The notes below the pieces were generated by a model. The model saw only the letters and a program-made list of their open reading frames with translations. It ran no database searches and was not told where the DNA came from. From Noviherbaspirillum pedocola (GTDB taxonomy: Bacteria > Pseudomonadota > Gammaproteobacteria > Burkholderiales > Burkholderiaceae_D), in NCBI RefSeq assembly GCF_016632335.1, contig NZ_JAEPBG010000021.1, positions 20,468-84,467 on the forward strand: 64,000 bases of DNA, given 5' to 3'. Numbering within the stretch: position 1 is the stretch's first letter; the number at the start of each line of letters is the position of its first letter. Positions 1 to 10,332 of this stretch are shown one piece after another. The position numbers and the translations under genes were made by a program.

Positions 1-1122
1 GGCGGCGATGCCGTAGGCCGATGCCAGGTTCGACGATGAGCCGAATCCGACCACGGCCAGCACCACGGCTGCCAGTTGCAGCCAGTTCACCAGCGGAATG
101 TAGATCTGCCCGCGCTCGTGTTCGGAAGTCTGGCAGACGCGCATGCGCGGCAGAAAGCCCAGCGCAATAGCTTGCTGCGTCACGGAAAACGCGCCGGAGA
201 TCGTAGCCTGCGACGCAATGACCGTGGCCATGGTGGAAATCACCACCAGCGGAATCACGCTCCAGGACCCGAGCTGCTGGAAGAAGGGATTGGACACCGC
301 CGCCGGGTGCGACAGCAGCAGCGCTCCCTGTCCCAGGTAATTCAGCGCCAGCGCCGGAAGAACCGCGGCGAACCAGGCGAGCCGGACGGGCTTGCGGCCG
401 AAATGCCCCATGTCGGCATACAGTGCCTCGGCGCCGGTCAGCGCCAGAACTACGGCGCCCAGGGAAAGAAAGGCGTACCAGCCGTTGCGCGCCAAAAAGC
501 CGATGGCATGCACCGGATTGAAGGCGACGAGGATCACCGGGTTCTTGACGATATTGAAGATACCCATGCCCGCCAGCGTGGCGAACCACAGCAGCACGAT
601 CGGTCCGAACCATTTGCCGATGCCGCCGGTGCCATGACGCTGCACCATGTACAGGCTCAGCAGAATGGCCAGCGTCATCGGAATCACGTAGGGCTTGAGC
701 GCAGGCGTCGCGACTTCCAGGCCTTCGATGGCCGACAGCACCGAAATTGCCGGGGTGATCACGCCATCGCCGAAGAACAGCCCCGCACCCACCATGCCCA
801 GCAGCATCACCGGGTAATGCCAGCGCGACTGCTGGGTCACCGAGGACAGGGCAAGCGCGGTCAGCGCCATGATGCCGCCTTCGCCGCGGTTGTCTGCCCG
901 CAGCACCAGCGTCACGTACTTCAGTGAAATAACGATGATGAGCCCCCACAGGATCAGGGAGACCACGCCAATGATGTTGTCGGCGCTGAGCGTCAGGCCA
1001 TGGTGCTCGGCAAAGACTTCCTTCATCGTGTACAGCGGACTTGTGCCTATGTCGCCGTACACGATGCCAATGGCGGCTAGAGTCAGTGCGGCAAGACTGC
1101 TTTTTGATGATGGCGTTGCCAA
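1..1122 (-). CDS. kup: Low-affinity potassium transporter Kup (C-terminus beyond window)
   Basis: The product imports K+ across the inner membrane, probably with H+ symport as in the KUP/HAK/KT family. 374 codons are present and the gene runs off the left edge, so the last membrane segments and the cytoplasmic C-terminal domain are missing (family members are about 620-630 aa). Visible family signatures: [14 protein letters not shown] near residue 20, [10 protein letters not shown] near 75, [14 protein letters not shown] near 105, and an unbroken series of hydrophobic segments. I place the start at a TTG at 1122, because AGGAG lies 7 bases upstream and no well-placed ATG exists. It is divergent from the GGDEF-EAL gene across a 349-bp gap. 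The family call is very secure; the TTG start is likely but not proven. Confidence 0.95.
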   Translation of the reverse strand, partial: MATPSSKSSLAALTLAAIGIVYGDIGTSPLYTMKEVFAEHHGLTLSADNIIGVVSLILWGLIIVISLKYVTLVLRADNRGEGGIMALTALALSSVTQQSRWHYPVMLLGMVGAGLFFGDGVITPAISVLSAIEGLEVATPALKPYVIPMTLAILLSLYMVQRHGTGGIGKWFGPIVLLWFATLAGMGIFNIVKNPVILVAFNPVHAIGFLARNGWYAFLSLGAVVLALTGAEALYADMGHFGRKPVRLAWFAAVLPALALNYLGQGALLLSHPAAVSNPFFQQLGSWSVIPLVVISTMATVIASQATISGAFSVTQQAIALGFLPRMRVCQTSEHERGQIYIPLVNWLQLAAVVLAVVGFGSSSNLASAYGIAA

Positions 1123-1471
1123 ACGGGGCTCCTGTTTTCCGGAAAGTCGCAACTTTATATCGTAATCAAGGAAGTTGAATCGAATATATGCAAGGCGCCG
1201 ACAGGTGAACGGTCATAAACACGTCTGGAAAGCAGTTTTCCTGCAATGCCTCGTGTCGGAAACAGGTCGCGCCGTCACTGCCCGGGGCAATCTATCCGCC
1301 AGGACAGATCGCACAGGAAATGTCAGGCCGCCGCGCGAACGCTCAATGTCCATCGAGATCAAGCTTTGCGCCATTCATGCCGCAGCCAGCTGAAGTGATG
1401 CGGACTATTGCGAGCTGCAGTGCAATACTTGATGCACTGAGTCCGGAAAGGCCAAAGGCACTGGAGTTTCC
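1123..1471. other. Divergent intergenic region between kup and the GGDEF-EAL gene
   Basis: This 349-bp gap must hold the promoters of two divergent genes. It has an AT-richer patch around 1150-1195. I see no convincing -35/-10 pair, riboswitch or inverted repeat that I would defend, and the short ORFs here have no recognisable content. Confidence 0.4.
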
Positions 1472-4447
1472 ATGGAAAAGCATGCCTTCGAACACAAGAA
1501 TCCATCCCCTGCACCCAGTACGAACCCGGGCCCTGCTGCCGCAACGCATGGTCGCCTGGACCTCAGTCATATCGCTGCGGCGATGCTGATAGTCGATGCG
1601 AGGCTATGCATCGTCGGTATCAATGAAGCATGCCGGGACGCATTGACGCGCCTGTCCGGCGCGATTGTGGAATTCGGATCAGCGCTTTCCGAAGTGCCTG
1701 TCTTCATCGAAACCGCTGAAGGGGACAGGGAACCACTCGAGCAGATGTGTCGGCGCGCTTTTCTTGGCGAGGCGCTGTTTGTCACCGGCCACTGCACTGG
1801 CGCACGGCAGGCGCGCAGCATGCTGTTCAAATTGATGCCGATGTCGGACTGCTTTGGCAATCCGCTGCTGCTGACCATCGCCATACAGGATTTTCCGGAC
1901 GATGCCGCCATCAATTCCCATCGGGTAGAGCACGCTGCCCCGGCGCCGGAATTCGTCGAACCCGAGACCGAGACGCAAGGCACGACGCCGATGCCGCCCG
2001 CCGACCTGCAGCGAACTTTCGATCTTGCCCCGGTCGGCATTGCCCATGTCGCGCCCACTGGCCGCTGGCTGCGCGTCAATCAGTACATCTGCAACATGCT
2101 CGGCTATACCCGCGAGGAACTGGCTTCCATCACTTATCAGGATGTGACCTATCCGGCCGATCTCGAAGCCGACAATGCCCTGGTGCAGGAACTGCTGAGC
2201 GGCAAGAGAAGTTCGTATGTCCTGGAAAAGCGTTATCTGCACAAGAGCGGCGATACGGTCTGGGCGTATCTGGCCGTCATGCTGGTGCGCGAGGATGACG
2301 GCGCGCCCAAGTACTTCATTGCGGTGCTCAGCGACGTGCAATGGCAAAAGAGCGTGCTGGCCAAGGCGGAAGAAAGCCAGGCGAGGCTCCAGGCCGTTTT
2401 CAACAGCCTCAATGAAGCGGTGTTCGTCTTCAATGCCAGAGGCAAGGTGATCGAGGCCAATTCAGCGGCGCTGCGGCTGTTTGGCTACCAGGACGTCAGC
2501 GAGAGCAGCAGCAGCGTTGTCGAGCTGGAGAAGCGTTTCGAGGTGCGCACTCTGGATTTGCACCTCCTGCCCGTCGAAGAATGGCCGGTATGCCGCATCC
2601 TGCGCGGCGAGAGCGTGGCCAATAGCGAACTGCGGGTGCTGCAACGGGAGTCCGGGAGAAGGTGGATCGCCAGTTTCAGCGGCACGAAGACCACCAGCAG
2701 CAAGGGGCATTCCGAATTCGCGGTGTTGACAGTGCGCGATGTCACGAAGCGGCATTACGCGGAGCTGGCCTTGCGGTACAGCGAGCAGCGCTTTCGCACC
2801 GCGCTGGACCATATTCCGGATGCGGTCGTTCTTTACGACCGCAGCCTGCGGGTACGCTATGTCAACCAGGCGATGACGCGGCTGTTGCAGCGCCCGGCAT
2901 CCGCCATCCTCGGTCGTCATGAAAGCGAGCTGAAAAGCCATCCACTGGCCGATCTGCGCCGCCCATTGCTGCAGGCCGCAATCAATAACGCCAAGTTGCA
3001 GAGCGCCGACTTTGAATATGCATCGCCATACGGCACCCGCTATGTCGCCGCTTCCTTCGTTCCGCTGCTCAATGACAAGGAAGGCGCCGATGAAGTCATG
3101 GGCATCTACCATGACTACACGCAGCGCAAGCGGGCCGAGGAAAATGCGCGCCAGGCCGCATTGCATGACCCGCTTACCCGCCTGCCCAATCGCGCGTTGC
3201 TGTTCGAGTATGCGAAGCATCTGCTGGGCGCGGCGCGCCGGTCGCAGGAAAAAGTTGCCGTCCTCTTCATTGACCTCGACGGCTTCAAGCCCATCAATGA
3301 TCTGCACGGCCATGAAACCGGCGATGAAATACTGCGCCAGATTGCGCAGCGGCTGAAGATAAATACCCGCGAAGAGGACATGACATTTCGCCTTGGCGGC
3401 GATGAATTCCTGATCCTCTTGCCTCGCCTCACCAGCCATGAGGCCGTGAAGGAGATGGCACAGCACCTGCTGCAAACCGTCAACAGACCTTGCGAGGTCG
3501 GCAATCTCAGCCTTGCGGTATCGGCCTCGATCGGCATCAGCCTCTATCCTGATGATGGCGTTGAGACCGACATGCTGATCCAGCATGCCGATGCGGCCAT
3601 GTACTACGTGAAGGAACGTGGACGAAACGGCTTCGAGTTCTATGTCCCGGAAATGTCAGCCCATGTGGAAAGGCAGGCTGTGATTGAACAGGAGCTGAAA
3701 CGGGCAATCAAGGGAAACGAATTCTGCCTGTTCTACCAGCCTGTCGTCGAGATGCATACCGGGAAGGTGGTTTGCGCCGAGGCGCTGATTCGCTGGCCGG
3801 GAAACAGCGCGAGCGCCGACCGCTTTGTGCCCATTGCCGAAGCCACGGGATTGATCGGGCCGGTAGGCGACTGGGTATTGTCCGAGGCCTGCGAGCAATA
3901 TCTCGCATGGAGAGAGGCGGGCCTGGCCGACCTGCCGATTGCAATCAATGTGTCGCCGGTCCAGTTCCGGCGCCATGACCTGGCCGAGCAGATCGAAGCG
4001 ACGTTGAAGCGCTACGGACTGCGCGGCAGTGCGATTCAGATCGAGCTGACGGAAACGGCGGTGATGGATGACATCGATCGCGCGGTCGGTGTGCTGGGCA
4101 GGCTCAAGAGCGCGGGCATCAAGGTGTCGCTGGATGACTTTGGCACCGGATACTCCAGCCTGAATTACCTGAGCCGGCTGCCGCTGAACAAGCTCAAGAT
4201 CGATCAGACCTTCGTGCAGCGCATCGAACTGGACAGCGCGGGAAGAGCAATCACCGAGGCCATCATCGTCCTGGGCAGAACGCTGGGACTCACCGTCGTG
4301 GCGGAAGGGATCGAATCCGAGGCGGTATTCGCCTACCTGCGCGAACGCGGCTGCCAGGAAGGGCAGGGCTACTTCATCCGCAAGCCGCTTTCCGGGCCGC
4401 GATTCGCCGCGTGGATGCATGCCGGGGCTGTGCCTGGACGATCCTGA
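1472..4447 (+). CDS. PAS-GGDEF-EAL cyclic-di-GMP turnover protein
   Basis: 991-aa sensor enzyme. The N-terminal ~180 residues are unassigned. At least three PAS-like segments follow at roughly 185-290, 305-420 and 435-550, each followed by a PAC-like stretch. Then come a GGDEF domain (about 560-725) and an EAL domain (about 735-985). The cyclase active-site motif GGDEF is intact at residues 642-646. A product-inhibition I-site (REED, an RxxD) ends exactly five residues before it. The phosphodiesterase motifs are also intact: EAL at 770-772, LTETAVM, DDFGTGYSS and the late AEGIES motif. Both activities are therefore possible; which one dominates cannot be read from sequence. No membrane segment or signal peptide is seen, so it is likely a cytoplasmic ligand or redox sensor. 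GGAG lies just upstream of the ATG. The next gene, a hybrid kinase, follows after 152 bp on the same strand. Confidence 0.93.
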   Translation: MEKHAFEHKNPSPAPSTNPGPAAATHGRLDLSHIAAAMLIVDARLCIVGINEACRDALTRLSGAIVEFGSALSEVPVFIETAEGDREPLEQMCRRAFLGEALFVTGHCTGARQARSMLFKLMPMSDCFGNPLLLTIAIQDFPDDAAINSHRVEHAAPAPEFVEPETETQGTTPMPPADLQRTFDLAPVGIAHVAPTGRWLRVNQYICNMLGYTREELASITYQDVTYPADLEADNALVQELLSGKRSSYVLEKRYLHKSGDTVWAYLAVMLVREDDGAPKYFIAVLSDVQWQKSVLAKAEESQARLQAVFNSLNEAVFVFNARGKVIEANSAALRLFGYQDVSESSSSVVELEKRFEVRTLDLHLLPVEEWPVCRILRGESVANSELRVLQRESGRRWIASFSGTKTTSSKGHSEFAVLTVRDVTKRHYAELALRYSEQRFRTALDHIPDAVVLYDRSLRVRYVNQAMTRLLQRPASAILGRHESELKSHPLADLRRPLLQAAINNAKLQSADFEYASPYGTRYVAASFVPLLNDKEGADEVMGIYHDYTQRKRAEENARQAALHDPLTRLPNRALLFEYAKHLLGAARRSQEKVAVLFIDLDGFKPINDLHGHETGDEILRQIAQRLKINTREEDMTFRLGGDEFLILLPRLTSHEAVKEMAQHLLQTVNRPCEVGNLSLAVSASIGISLYPDDGVETDMLIQHADAAMYYVKERGRNGFEFYVPEMSAHVERQAVIEQELKRAIKGNEFCLFYQPVVEMHTGKVVCAEALIRWPGNSASADRFVPIAEATGLIGPVGDWVLSEACEQYLAWREAGLADLPIAINVSPVQFRRHDLAEQIEATLKRYGLRGSAIQIELTETAVMDDIDRAVGVLGRLKSAGIKVSLDDFGTGYSSLNYLSRLPLNKLKIDQTFVQRIELDSAGRAITEAIIVLGRTLGLTVVAEGIESEAVFAYLRERGCQEGQGYFIRKPLSGPRFAAWMHAGAVPGRS

Positions 4448-4599
4448 TCTGGTTGCTGCGCCATCCATCGCGTCAATGTTGACGAATTGCCAGACTTCGT
4501 GATGCGCTGGGGACATCCTGGGCAGCTCGGGTTACCATGCGGCCTTCGCCCAACGCTTTCCGCGCTGCCGACCCTCGGGCCAAGTAGCGCGTTTCTCGC

Positions 4600-7563
4600 A
4601 TGTCAGTCAGCCAAGACACCTCCCATCAGCAAAGCGACGCCGAAATCCAGTTTGCCCGGATGATTTCCGCAGTGCGCGATTACGCCATCTATCTGCTCTC
4701 TCCGCAAGGCCATATCGTCACCTGGAATGCCGGCGCCGAGCGTTTCAAGGGCTATGCCACCGATGAAATCATCGGCGAGCATTTCTCCCGCTTTTATACC
4801 GAGGAGGACCGCGCCATGGACCTGCCGGCGCGGGCGCTGCAGACTGCGCTGTCCGAAGGCAAGTTCGAAAGCGAAGGCTGGCGGGTGCGCAAGGATGGCT
4901 CGCGCTTCTGGGCGCATGTGGTCATCGATCCGCTGTTTGACGATGCCGGCCAGCCGATCGGCTTTGCCAAGATCACGCGCGACATTACCGAGCAGCGCCG
5001 CGCGCGCGAGCGCCAGGCGCATGAACGCGAAGCGGCATTGGCCGCGCGCACCGAGGAATACCGGCAGCTGCTGCGTCTGTTCGAGCAGGCGCCGGGCTTC
5101 GTCTGCTTTTTCCGCGGACCCGAGCATGTGTACGAGCTGCAGAACGCGGCGCATCATCGCCTGGCCGAATTCAAGGACATCATCGGCAAGCCGGTGCGGC
5201 AAGCGCTGCCCGAACTCGAGGGCCAGGGCTTCTTCGAATTGCTCGACGGCGTCTTCGAAAGCGGCACGCCCTATGTCGGTCGGGCGCTGCCGCTGATGGT
5301 GAAGCCCGCTTCGGGCGGACCCGGCGAGCAGCGCTATATCGACTTCGTGTATCAGCCAATCTTCGATGAAGAGGGTAGGGTGGTCGGCGTGTTCTCGCAG
5401 GGCAGCGATGTCACCGAGCAGGTGCACGCGCAACAGGAAATCGAGTGTAAGCAGGCCGAGCTCGAAGCGCTGGTGCATGAACGTACCCGGGCACTGGAAG
5501 AGGCTACTCGCGCACTGCAATTGGCGCGCGAGCTGCAGCTGGACAAGAACCATCTGCTGCAGCTTTTCGAGCAGGCGCCGGGCTTCATCTGCGTGCTGCG
5601 CGGCCGGGACCATGTGTTTGATCTGGCCAACCGCGCCTACCGCAGTCTGATCGGCGAGCGCGACGTGGTCGGCAAGAGCGTGGCCGAAGCCTTGCCGGAA
5701 GTCGCGGCGCAGGGCTTCATCACGCTGCTCGACCAGGTGTATGCCAGCGGCGAGCCTTTCATCGGCAGCGAGATGGCGCTCGACATTCGTCAAAGCGACG
5801 GCACAGCCGTCACCAGCTATCTCGACTTCGTCTACCAACCGATCCGGGATGCCGAGGGCCGCGTCAGCGGAATCTTCGTGCAGGGCAGCGACGTGACCGC
5901 GCGCAAGCTCGCGCAGGACGAGCTCAAGCGCTATCAGACCGACCTCGAAGCGCTGGTGAGCGAGCGCACGCGCGCGCTGGAAGAGACCCGGGAAGCGCTG
6001 CAGCGTTCGCAGAAGCTGGAGGCGATCGGCAAGCTCACTGGCGGCATCGCGCACGACTTCAACAACATCCTGCAGATCATCGGCGGCAATCTGCAGCTGC
6101 TGCATGGCCATGTCGTCGGCAATGCGCTCGCAGTCAAGCGCGTCGATACCGCGTCCGATGCCGTGACGCGCGGCGCGAAGCTGTCTTCGCAATTGCTCGC
6201 CTTCGCGCGGCGACAGCCGCTGCAGCCGGCGGTGGTGAACCTGGCGCGCGTGATCAACAGCATGGATGACATGTTCCAGCGCGCGCTCGGCGAGCTCATC
6301 GAAGTGGAGACCATTTGCGTCGGCGGATTGTGGAATGCGCTGGTGGATCCGAACCAGCTGGAGAATGTGGTGTTGAACCTGGCGATCAATGCGCGCGACG
6401 CGATGCCCAACGGCGGGCGCCTGACCATCGAGCTCGGCAATGCGACGCTGGACGAAGAATATGTGTCCAGCGAAAGCGATATCGCGCCGGGTCAGTATGT
6501 GATGCTGGCGATCTCGGACACCGGCACCGGCATGAGCCGCGAAGTGATGGAGCGCGCCTGTGACCCGTTCTTCACGACCAAGCCGGAAGGCGTGGGCACC
6601 GGCCTGGGCTTGTCGATGGCCTATGGTTTCGTCAAGCAGAGCGGCGGCCATTTCAAGATCTACAGCGAAGTCGGGCACGGCACCACGATACGCATCTATT
6701 TCCCGCGTTCGCATGAGGCGCTGATCGAAGCGCCGGTTGCCAATGCCGGCACCGTGGTCGGCGGCAGCGAAACCATCCTGGTGGTGGAGGACGACGCTGC
6801 GGTGCAGGCCACGGTGGTCGCGCTGCTCGGTGACCTCGGCTATCGGGTATTAAAGGCCGACGATGCCGGCAGCGCGCTCGGCATACTCAAGAGCGGCTTG
6901 CCTATCGATTTGCTGTTCACCGATGTCGTCATGCCGGGCAAGTTGCGCAGCCCCGAGCTTGCGCGCCAGGCCAAGCTGCTGCACCCGGACATCGCAGTGC
7001 TGTTCACCTCGGGCTATACCCAGAATGCGATCGTGCATGGCGGCCGGCTCGACCCCGGCGTCGAGCTGATCAGCAAGCCGTATCGCCGCGAGCAGCTGGC
7101 ACGCAAGATCCGGCATGTGCTGTCGAACCGGCAGCAGCAATTGCAGAGCCGGCAGGCGCTGGCAAAGGCGCCGCCAAGCTCGCCGCATGCCCATGCCGGC
7201 GCAGTGCGGCGGGTGCTGGTGGTCGAAGACGATGAAGAGCTGCGCGAAATGACTTCCGAGCTCATTCGCGTGCTCGGACATCATGTCGAATGCGCGGCCA
7301 ACGCCGAGGCGGCGCTGGCCATGCTCGCTGCGTCACGCTATGACATCCTGCTTTCCGATGTCGGCCTGCCGGGCATCGATGGTGTCGAGCTGGCGCGGCG
7401 CGCGCTGCGCGACGATCCGCAACTGCGCGTGGTATTCGCTTCCGGACATGGCGAAAACATCGATGCCGAGCCCGGGCTGTCGTATGTGGTCCTTCCCAAG
7501 CCGTACACGCTGCGCAGGCTGGAGGCGGCGCTCGAAGAGGTGATACAAATGCCGGTGGCTTGA
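4600..7563 (+). CDS. PAS hybrid histidine kinase with two C-terminal receiver domains
   Basis: 987 aa, no membrane segment. Order: a PAS domain (about 20-135); two PAS_4-like domains that are clear duplicates of one another (both open with LFEQAPGF, about 158-285 and 322-445) separated by coiled-coil-like linkers; a dimerisation/phosphoacceptor domain with H485 in GGIAHDFNN; an HATPase domain with N-box NLAINARDAM near 590, DTGTGM, and the G-rich TGLGLS motif; then two receiver domains with phospho-acceptor Asp775 (TDVVMPG) and Asp920 (SDVGLPG). The first receiver has the loop VMPGKLRSPEL, a little atypical after the Asp. The H-box family (HDFNN) is common in PAS/blue-light and nitrogen-type hybrid kinases. 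No DNA-binding output is present, so a separate response regulator is expected. The ribosome-binding site is weak. The gene lies 152 bp after the c-di-GMP gene and may share a signal pathway with it, which is an inference. Confidence 0.93.
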   Translation: MSVSQDTSHQQSDAEIQFARMISAVRDYAIYLLSPQGHIVTWNAGAERFKGYATDEIIGEHFSRFYTEEDRAMDLPARALQTALSEGKFESEGWRVRKDGSRFWAHVVIDPLFDDAGQPIGFAKITRDITEQRRARERQAHEREAALAARTEEYRQLLRLFEQAPGFVCFFRGPEHVYELQNAAHHRLAEFKDIIGKPVRQALPELEGQGFFELLDGVFESGTPYVGRALPLMVKPASGGPGEQRYIDFVYQPIFDEEGRVVGVFSQGSDVTEQVHAQQEIECKQAELEALVHERTRALEEATRALQLARELQLDKNHLLQLFEQAPGFICVLRGRDHVFDLANRAYRSLIGERDVVGKSVAEALPEVAAQGFITLLDQVYASGEPFIGSEMALDIRQSDGTAVTSYLDFVYQPIRDAEGRVSGIFVQGSDVTARKLAQDELKRYQTDLEALVSERTRALEETREALQRSQKLEAIGKLTGGIAHDFNNILQIIGGNLQLLHGHVVGNALAVKRVDTASDAVTRGAKLSSQLLAFARRQPLQPAVVNLARVINSMDDMFQRALGELIEVETICVGGLWNALVDPNQLENVVLNLAINARDAMPNGGRLTIELGNATLDEEYVSSESDIAPGQYVMLAISDTGTGMSREVMERACDPFFTTKPEGVGTGLGLSMAYGFVKQSGGHFKIYSEVGHGTTIRIYFPRSHEALIEAPVANAGTVVGGSETILVVEDDAAVQATVVALLGDLGYRVLKADDAGSALGILKSGLPIDLLFTDVVMPGKLRSPELARQAKLLHPDIAVLFTSGYTQNAIVHGGRLDPGVELISKPYRREQLARKIRHVLSNRQQQLQSRQALAKAPPSSPHAHAGAVRRVLVVEDDEELREMTSELIRVLGHHVECAANAEAALAMLAASRYDILLSDVGLPGIDGVELARRALRDDPQLRVVFASGHGENIDAEPGLSYVVLPKPYTLRRLEAALEEVIQMPVA

Positions 7564-7599
7564 GACGCGGCGCCGGCGCTCGCCGGCTTGCGCAATGGC

Positions 7600-7896
7600 T
7601 CAGCTTTTACCGGGATCGAAACTGGTGTCGCCAGCGTCGGCCTGGTCCGCGTCATCGGTGCCGGGGCTGTCGAGCCCGGTGCCGGGCTGCGGTTTCGTGC
7701 CGGGCGGGTTGGCGGTTTGCGGCACGTCGACTGTTTTCGGCGCAGCGGATTGTCGGTCGGCTTGAGCATTGCCGCCGGCGAAGCTGGTGTCGCCGGCATC
7801 GGCCTGTCCGGCGTATTTCGCATCCGCGTCCTTGTCGGGCGATGCATTGCCGGATGCTGCCTGCGGCTGCGCGGGTGTCTGCGATGAAGACGTCAT
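7600..7896 (-). CDS. Small acidic, Ala/Asp/Gln/Pro-rich protein of unknown function
   Basis: 98 aa. The start is set by a strong GGAGG lying 8 bases before the ATG at 7896; two in-frame upstream starts have no such site. The sequence is low in complexity, hydrophilic and rich in Ala, Asp, Pro, Gln and Ser. It has no signal peptide or hydrophobic segment. The nonapeptide QADAGDTSF occurs twice, near the middle and near the C-terminus, and DxDAKYAGQADAGD-like stretches surround the first copy. It looks intrinsically disordered. I do not recognise a family. It is convergent with the hybrid kinase gene (37-bp gap). The strong ribosome-binding site and the peptide repeat argue for a real gene; the biased composition argues for caution. 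Confidence 0.6.
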   Translation of the reverse strand: MTSSSQTPAQPQAASGNASPDKDADAKYAGQADAGDTSFAGGNAQADRQSAAPKTVDVPQTANPPGTKPQPGTGLDSPGTDDADQADAGDTSFDPGKS

Positions 7897-8041
7897 TTTC
7901 GCTACCTCCATATGCCTGTTTGAAAACTTGTCGAGCATATGACCGCGCGGCCCCAGCTTCGTTCGGCGGCGCGGGGGACCATCCTGCAGGATTTCCTCAG
8001 CCGCGTAGAATGGCCGTTCTCATTTGCCTCACACCAGCCTC

Positions 8042-9022
8042 ATGATCCCCTTATCCGTCCTCGACCTGTCCCCGATCCCCGAGGGCAGCAACGCCGCCGT
8101 TTCCTTTCGCAATACACTCGATCTCGCGCAGCATGCCGAACGCTGGCATTACCAGCGCTACTGGCTGGCCGAACATCACGGCATGCCCGGCATCGCCAGC
8201 GCAGCCACCGCGGTGCTGATCGGCCATGTGGCCGCCGGCACCAAAAGCATACGTGTTGGCGCGGGCGGCATCATGCTGCCCAACCATGCGCCGCTGGTCA
8301 TCGCCGAGCAGTTCGGTACGCTGGAGTCGCTGTTCCCGGGTCGCATCGATCTCGGCCTGGGCCGCGCGCCCGGCTCGGACTTCACTGTCGCCCGCGCCCT
8401 GCGCCGCAATCTCAACAGCGATCCGGATGCCTTCCCGCAGGACGTGATGGAGCTGATGGAGTATTTCGCGGCTGCGCCGCGCCGTAACGTACTGGCGGTG
8501 CCGGGCGCCGGTTTGAATATTCCGATCTGGATACTCGGCTCCAGCCTGTTCGGCGCACAGCTGGCCGCGATGCTCGGCCTGCCCTATGCGTTCGCCTCGC
8601 ATTTCGCGCCGACGCAGATGATGCAGGCCATTCAGGTCTATCGCGACATGTTCCGGCCCTCCGAGCGCCTGCAGAAACCGCATGTGATGCTCGGCTTCAA
8701 TGTCTTTGCCGCCGACAGCGACGAGGAAGCGCAATACCTGTCGACCTCGATGCAGCAGGCCTTCGTCAATCTGCGTAGCGGTCATCCGACGCCCTTGCCG
8801 CGCCCGATGCGGGACTACCGCTCGACCATAGGCCCAGCCGAGAGCGCGATGCTGGACAACGTGCTGTCCTGCTCGGCGATCGGCTCGAAGGATACGGTGG
8901 CCCGGCAGATCAGGGACTTCGTCGCCAGCACCGGTGCCGACGAGCTGATGATCACTTCGCAGATTCACGATCACGCGGCGCGGCTGCGTTCCTACGAGAT
9001 CACCGCAAGCCTCATCAATTGA
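8042..9022 (+). CDS. LLM class flavin-dependent oxidoreductase (luciferase-like monooxygenase)
   Basis: 326 aa from the ATG at 8042. A TTG six codons upstream would add a short tail, but the family normally starts at the equivalent of [12 protein letters not shown], so I chose the ATG. The bacterial-luciferase TIM-barrel fold is indicated by the opening strand [11 protein letters not shown], then [32 protein letters not shown], and [10 protein letters not shown], the usual FMN/F420-binding pattern of the YhbW/MsnO8-type subgroup. Such enzymes use reduced flavin and oxygen. The substrate cannot be told, and many members are uncharacterised. It is a single gene on the plus strand, and the gap to the next gene is 251 bp. 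Confidence 0.9.
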   Translation: MIPLSVLDLSPIPEGSNAAVSFRNTLDLAQHAERWHYQRYWLAEHHGMPGIASAATAVLIGHVAAGTKSIRVGAGGIMLPNHAPLVIAEQFGTLESLFPGRIDLGLGRAPGSDFTVARALRRNLNSDPDAFPQDVMELMEYFAAAPRRNVLAVPGAGLNIPIWILGSSLFGAQLAAMLGLPYAFASHFAPTQMMQAIQVYRDMFRPSERLQKPHVMLGFNVFAADSDEEAQYLSTSMQQAFVNLRSGHPTPLPRPMRDYRSTIGPAESAMLDNVLSCSAIGSKDTVARQIRDFVASTGADELMITSQIHDHAARLRSYEITASLIN

Positions 9023-9273
9023 TCCGCTGAAAGCGGCGACGCCGGCCTTGACCGGCGCTTGCCGCCGCCACGCTTGCGACGCGCATGTCGACGCGCCGGC
9101 GCTATCCGCATTCCGCCGGCTCCTGGCCGCATCAACACGACGCATCAGCACGAAATCCGCAACAAGCCTGCAGATAGGCGCGGCGCGCCGTGGCCGCGCG
9201 GGAACTCTGGCCGCCTTCCGACTCTGATCCTCTTTCCACGTTTTCTCACGCAACTTACTGGAAGGGCATGACG

Positions 9274-10305
9274 ATGGATAAGGACAGTCCCGACAAATCC
9301 CGGCGCATGGTCATCGGCGGCATGGCCGGCGGCCTGCTGGCCGGAGCGATGGCGCCGGCGATGGCGCAGAATGCCGGCGGCGGCGGTGGTGGCGGCGGTG
9401 GAGCTGGCGGCGCAGCAGCGCCCGCGACGCTGCAGAACCCGTTGAATGAATATCCGCGTCCCCCTTTTCCCGAGCAGCAGCAGCCATGGCCGGGTCTGGC
9501 CAGCAAGATGAATCCGCTTCCCGATCACGGCGAGACCAGCTATCGCGGTTCGGGCCGACTGCGCGGCCGTCGTGCGCTGATCACCGGCGGCGATTCCGGC
9601 ATCGGCCGCGCCGCGGCGATCGCGTATGCGCGGGAAGGCGCGGACGTGGCCATCAACTATCTGCCGGCTGAAGAGCCGGATGCGCAGGACGTGGCGAAGC
9701 TGATCCGCGCGGAAGGCCGCAAGGCAGTGCTGATTCCCGGCGATATCAAGGACGAGAACTTCTGCAAGCGCCTGGTGGAACAGGCCGCGCGCGAACTCGG
9801 CGGCCTCGACATCCTGGTCAACAACGCCGCGCGCCAGGTCTCGCAGGATTCGATCCTGGACATCACCACCGCGCAATTCGATGAAACCTTCAAGACCAAT
9901 GTCTACGCGATGTTCTGGATCACGAAGGCAGCGATACCGCTGATGAAGCCGGGCGCGACCATCATCAACACCTCGTCGGTGAATGCCTACGATCCGGGCC
10001 AGAACATCATCGATTACGCCGCCACCAAGGGCGCGATCATGATCTTCACCAAGGGCTTGGCCAAGCAGCTCGCGGACAAGGGCATACGCGTGAATGCGGT
10101 GGCGCCGGGACCGTTCTGGACACCATTGCAGGTCACCGGCGGGCAACCGGCGAAAAAGCTGCCCGCCTTCGGCAAGGAAACGCCGATGGGCCGGCCCGGC
10201 CAGCCGGTGGAACTGGCCGGCGTGTATGTGCTGCTGGCATCGAACGAATCGAGCTATGCCACCGGCCAGGTGTACGGCGAGACCGGGGGCCACGGCGGAC
10301 CCTGA
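9274..10305 (+). CDS. Short-chain dehydrogenase/reductase with N-terminal twin-arginine signal
   Basis: 343 aa. The start ATG at 9274 is preceded by GGAAGG with about 8 bases spacing; an ATG two codons earlier is too close to that site. The N-terminus carries KSRRMVIGG followed by a Gly/Ala-rich hydrophobic stretch and APAMAQ, a plausible Tat signal with a cleavage site. A run of nine glycines and an Ala-rich linker follow. The classical SDR part begins near residue 90: [12 protein letters not shown] (NAD(P) binding), NNAAR (NNAG position), Ser in NTSSVNAY and the catalytic YAATKG. It most resembles the YghA/YdaD-like SDR group, in which a ~45-residue extension before the Rossmann fold ([14 protein letters not shown] here) is common. 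A periplasmic, cofactor-loaded SDR is unusual, because NAD(P) would have to be folded in before Tat export. Substrate unknown. Confidence 0.88.
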   Translation: MDKDSPDKSRRMVIGGMAGGLLAGAMAPAMAQNAGGGGGGGGGAGGAAAPATLQNPLNEYPRPPFPEQQQPWPGLASKMNPLPDHGETSYRGSGRLRGRRALITGGDSGIGRAAAIAYAREGADVAINYLPAEEPDAQDVAKLIRAEGRKAVLIPGDIKDENFCKRLVEQAARELGGLDILVNNAARQVSQDSILDITTAQFDETFKTNVYAMFWITKAAIPLMKPGATIINTSSVNAYDPGQNIIDYAATKGAIMIFTKGLAKQLADKGIRVNAVAPGPFWTPLQVTGGQPAKKLPAFGKETPMGRPGQPVELAGVYVLLASNESSYATGQVYGETGGHGGP

Positions 10306-10332
10306 TGCGCTCCTGATGCGCTCCTGATGCGA
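10301..10332 (+). repeat. 11-bp tandem repeat spanning the SDR stop codon
   Basis: The unit CCTGATGCGCT occurs at 10301-10311 and 10312-10322, and 10 of its 11 bases occur again at 10323-10332. The SDR stop codon lies in the first unit, so copy-number change would leave the protein unaltered. It sits between two convergent genes. Confidence 0.85.

Noticed and set aside
76..927. Long plus-strand ORF opposite kup
   Set aside because: It is the antisense shadow of the kup frame in GC-rich DNA; the content is arginine/glutamine-rich noise.
4603..6714. 703-codon minus-strand ORF opposite the hybrid kinase
   Set aside because: Antisense shadow of a high-GC3 gene.
7564..7599. GCCGGC-type palindrome between the hybrid kinase and the small acidic gene
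   Set aside because: Too short and without a U-tract to call a terminator.
9023..9100. GC-rich hairpin after the LLM oxidoreductase as a terminator
   Set aside because: Short stem and no T-tract, so I cannot distinguish it from chance in GC-rich DNA.
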